Made by a program: the position numbers and the translations under genes. Shown here one piece after another: positions 42,039 to 43,971 of a stretch of DNA of 43,971 nucleotides. Position 1 is the first letter of the stretch. Every line of letters begins with the position of its first letter. Location of the stretch: the NCBI GenBank assembly GCA_029287755.1, contig JARFQM010000292.1:1-43971 (forward strand), given 5' to 3'. A model generated the notes under the pieces. It was not told the DNA's origin, did no database searches, and was given only the letters and a program-made list of their open reading frames with translations. The DNA comes from Desulfofustis sp. (GTDB lineage Bacteria > Desulfobacterota > Desulfobulbia > Desulfobulbales > Desulfocapsaceae).

Positions 42039-42072
42039 ATTCCCGGCGGCCAGCCGCGATGGCACCGGGAAT
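42039..42072 (-). other. Hairpin between the e(P4)-type and DUF1835 genes
   Basis: ATTCCCGG (42039-42046) pairs with CCGGGAAT (42065-42072), and a small CGG/CCG stem lies inside. It follows the e(P4)-type gene by about 40 bases on the minus strand. There is no T-run; it may be a weak terminator or transcript stabiliser. Confidence 0.4.
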
Positions 42073-42112
42073 TGGTACTCCACACCGTAATCAGGGCCAT
42101 GGGACCGCAGGG

Positions 42113-42970
42113 CTATTCGGGAACCTGATAATCCCACTTCTTCAAATACGATTTGCGCATCTGATCTTTTTCGGCCGCCGAGGCGCCCCAGTTTCCTTTA
42201 TATACGGTACCCTCCCACTCCCCGTAGGTGGGGTTGGGCAGGACAATAAAGCGGGTGCCCCACTGATCCTTTATCTTGTCGGTCTCAGCAAGCCGCTCTT
42301 CAACGGTTTTCTTCATGAAGTCACTGGTAAAATCGTTCAAATTGTCACCCATCAACAGGGCGATCTCGTAGTCTGCGGCGACAATGTCCCGTCGAGATTG
42401 TTTGTCGCTGCTGTCGGTCCTGAGCAGCAGATGCTTCTCGTCCACGTGGGGAAAGCCGAGGGCCATCAGGTTCTTTTTAGTGCCGTCGTAGCCCACCATC
42501 TTGCGGTTGGAGACGTAAAACACCTCGACCCCTTTGGTCGCAGCGTAATTCAAAAATTCCTTGGCACCCGGCATGGCCGTGGCCTCGGCGGCCTCCATCC
42601 AGGGAGTCCAGGTCGTGGACGAATAGCCGAAATCCTGACCGATGAGCCAGGCCTCGTAGGCAGAGTTGTCGATCACCGTCTCATCGGCGTCGACGATGAT
42701 GGCCACCGGCTTGGAGCCGGTGTACGCAGCCATAAAGGAATCCAGATTCATGGCCGCGACGTTGAAGGCCTGGTAGCTCAAGGCCCTGAATTCTGCTGAT
42801 GACTGCATCCACAGGGTTGCCATGACCAGCTGCTCATTGAGATCTCTGGTCGAGTACCTGGCGGCCCCTTCAGCTCCCTCCTTCTTCATGGCGGCGCAGC
42901 CGCCCACCAGCAGTAGCAGCAGCAGAAGCGGAATCATTACTCTTAGACGATCGGCAAGCTGATATTTCAT
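42113..42970 (-). CDS. e(P4)-family 5'-nucleotidase/acid phosphatase lipoprotein
   Basis: A 285-residue lipoprotein of the class C acid phosphatase family. A lipobox (LVGGC) places the lipidated Cys at residue 25. The HAD-type active site is Asp94-x-Asp96 in VDADETVIDNS, followed by VSNRK with the phosphate-binding Ser, Lys in the TKKNL region and LLMGDNLNDF with the metal-binding Asp residues. Haemophilus e(P4) removes phosphate from NMN and other 5'-nucleotides outside the cytoplasm. That would supply the nucleoside transporter encoded at 31.4-36.1 kb, although the genes are not adjacent. The ATG at 42970 has GGGAG six bases upstream. The gap 42971-43260 upstream shows no gene. Confidence 0.9.
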   Translation of the reverse strand: MKYQLADRLRVMIPLLLLLLLVGGCAAMKKEGAEGAARYSTRDLNEQLVMATLWMQSSAEFRALSYQAFNVAAMNLDSFMAAYTGSKPVAIIVDADETVIDNSAYEAWLIGQDFGYSSTTWTPWMEAAEATAMPGAKEFLNYAATKGVEVFYVSNRKMVGYDGTKKNLMALGFPHVDEKHLLLRTDSSDKQSRRDIVAADYEIALLMGDNLNDFTSDFMKKTVEERLAETDKIKDQWGTRFIVLPNPTYGEWEGTVYKGNWGASAAEKDQMRKSYLKKWDYQVPE

Positions 42971-43260
42971 GGCAATCTCCCTGTCTGTAAGTTAACGAAT
43001 GAGACTGAACGGACTGGCAACAGATGAAGATGAAGCTAATGGTACCCCCCCTGCTGAAACGATTTCAATCCTAATCATTTCACCTCGATTCATCAAGCAG
43101 GGCTGCCCATTTAAAATAGGACAACACCATCCTGGTGCAGTGGTTTTAGAGAGGCAAAACAATCATTGCCGCTTGCTTTTCTTGCTCTGTTCATGAATAG
43201 TAACCGCAGACCGGAAAATCGCAGTGCATCCCACTACCATTGCAGCATGGAGGCATAAGC

Positions 43261-43683
43261 ATGAAACAGGTACCGAAGCTCACCCTCGAGGACGCCAGAT
43301 TAATAATGGCAGCGGCAGAAAAAAAGGCGCTTGAGATCGGCGTCGACATGGATATCGCCATTGTCGATGACGGCGGCAATCTGCTTCTTTTCCAGCGCAT
43401 GGACAATGCCCGGGTGACCTCTATCACCATCGCCATCGACAAGGCATTCACCGCCGGCGCAGCGAGAAAATCAACCAGGGACTACGGCAACGTCAGCGGC
43501 CCTGGTCAACCGGCTTTCGGCATCAACACGGCTATCCAGGGCCGTTTCATGATTTTCGCCGGAGGCCTGCCTATCTTTGTAGATGGCCACCCTGTGGGCG
43601 GCATCGGCTGCAGTTCCGGCAGCCCGGACCAGGACGAGGAAGTGGCCCAGGCAGGTGTCGACGCGCTGCTCGCCTCCTTCTGA
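43261..43683 (+). CDS. GlcG/HbpS-family protein (heme-binding-like)
   Basis: A 140-residue single-domain protein of the GlcG/HbpS (DUF336) family. Typical stretches are AEKKALEIGVDMDIAIVDDGGNLLLFQRMD, TSITIAIDKAFTAGAARKST and a glycine-rich C-terminal half ending in DGHPVGGIGCSSGSPDQDEEVAQAG. Family members form octamers and bind heme or cobalamin in some cases, or occur with diol and glycolate genes in others; neither context is present here. No signal peptide is seen. The ATG at 43261 has GGAGG nine bases upstream, so it is preferred to an earlier ATG at 43240. It is followed by a strong terminator at 43829-43881. Confidence 0.87.
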   Translation: MKQVPKLTLEDARLIMAAAEKKALEIGVDMDIAIVDDGGNLLLFQRMDNARVTSITIAIDKAFTAGAARKSTRDYGNVSGPGQPAFGINTAIQGRFMIFAGGLPIFVDGHPVGGIGCSSGSPDQDEEVAQAGVDALLASF

Positions 43684-43828
43684 TTTTACCCTGGCTGACG
43701 GCTGGCCGGAATTCTCTAAGCGATCGTTATAATTGAGATTGAAAAGAGCAGGTAAAAGAGGTACGTTCCGAAAATTCAACCTGAAAAAAGGATGTAGAAA
43801 TTTGGATTTCGCACTTCCTGAAAGATCG

Positions 43829-43881
43829 ACAAAAAAACCGGTGACCGACTGCCGCAGGCATTCGGCGACGGGTTTTTTTGT
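43829..43881 (+). terminator. Strong intrinsic terminator or attenuator upstream of the NfnA/SudB-like gene
   Basis: ACAAAAAAACC (43829-43839) pairs with GGTTTTTTTGT (43871-43881), and an inner stem is formed by CCGA...TCGG and TGCC-GCA-GGCA. The seven T bases give it the form of a rho-independent terminator in either direction. It ends only 29 bases before the next start codon. A TATAAT box at 43728-43733 upstream could start a leader that crosses this hairpin. Confidence 0.75.
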
Positions 43882-43910
43882 TCTAAATTCTTCCACGTTC
43901 GGAGGTAGAC

Positions 43911-43971
43911 ATGTTCAAAATTGTAAGACGAGAAGAGATGGCGGAAGGTACGGTGATTCTCAATGAGATCG
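43911..43971 (+). CDS. NfnA/SudB-like FAD/NAD-binding electron transfer subunit (first 20 codons)
   Basis: Only the N terminus is in the window: MFKIVRREEMAEGTVILNEI. This resembles the opening of the ferredoxin-NADP reductase alpha subunit NfnA and of SudB/dihydroorotate dehydrogenase electron transfer proteins, which start with a (Y/F)KI(V)-x-(R/K)EE(L/M)A-G-T pattern. The ATG at 43911 has GGAGGT five bases upstream, so it is a well-supported start. If correct, it would encode half of the bifurcating NADH/ferredoxin:NADP transhydrogenase, common in anaerobes. With so few residues the assignment is tentative. Confidence 0.6.
   Translation, partial: MFKIVRREEMAEGTVILNEI

Overview
This window most likely comes from an anaerobic member of the Desulfobacterota (former Deltaproteobacteria), probably a sulfate reducer that oxidises fatty acids completely. 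The pointers are a CODH/acetyl-CoA synthase gene block with its corrinoid-protein reactivase, a membrane Fe-S oxidoreductase of the ETF:menaquinone type, a full set of beta-oxidation genes, a glutaryl-CoA dehydrogenase and the start of an NfnA/SudB-like flavoprotein. No rRNA, tRNA, CRISPR array, phage or transposase gene was seen. The taxonomic call is inference from gene content.

Layout. 1-4.9 kb (minus strand): carbonyl branch of the Wood-Ljungdahl pathway (acsV reactivase, acsD corrinoid Fe-S protein small subunit with an unusual repetitive tail, and the 5' part of the CO dehydrogenase gene). 5.2-8.3 kb: 2,4-dienoyl-CoA reductase (fadH) and a divergent radical SAM gene, separated by a palindromic intergenic repeat. 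8.3-11.0 kb: an operon of membrane Fe-S oxidoreductase, SCP2-like protein and hotdog thioesterase, divergent from a cysteine-free MerR regulator. 11.9-18.9 kb: mixed single genes (minimal beta-carbonic-anhydrase-like protein, Gfo/Idh/MocA oxidoreductase, an unrecognised 371-residue protein, an alkyltransferase-like protein, AcuI-type reductase, Nit-type hydrolase, DUF554 membrane protein, metallo-beta-lactamase-fold protein). 18.9-26.2 kb: beta-oxidation operon in the order acyl-CoA ligase, hydroxyacyl-CoA dehydrogenase/enoyl-CoA hydratase, thiolase, acyl-CoA dehydrogenase. 26.5-30.0 kb: small membrane protein, SDR-type epimerase, Sel1-repeat protein, glutaryl-CoA dehydrogenase. 30.1-39.9 kb: nucleoside uptake and breakdown (cdd, punA, a BMP-type ABC transporter, deoB, deoA), ending at a truncated thymidine kinase remnant that abuts a chloramphenicol-acetyltransferase-like gene. 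39.9-43.97 kb: D,D-carboxypeptidase-like protein, DUF1835 protein, e(P4)-type phosphatase lipoprotein, GlcG/HbpS-like protein and the first codons of an NfnA/SudB-like gene.

How the parts fit. Fatty acids are activated by the ligase and cut by the operon enzymes to acetyl-CoA. Electrons from acyl-CoA dehydrogenases would pass through an ETF (not in this window) to the membrane Fe-S oxidoreductase and menaquinone, and acetyl-CoA would be oxidised through the CODH/ACS route. A shared sequence (core TWAACGTWAA, with a G-rich flank) lies just downstream of the -35 box of both the Fe-S oxidoreductase promoter and the beta-oxidation operon promoter, and a variant lies just downstream of the regulator's own promoter. 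This suggests one local MerR-type regulon of the LiuR kind. The nucleoside genes form a second functional block: the e(P4)-type phosphatase could release nucleosides outside the cytoplasm, the ABC system would import them, and Cdd, PunA, DeoA and DeoB would convert them to bases and ribose/deoxyribose 5-phosphate.
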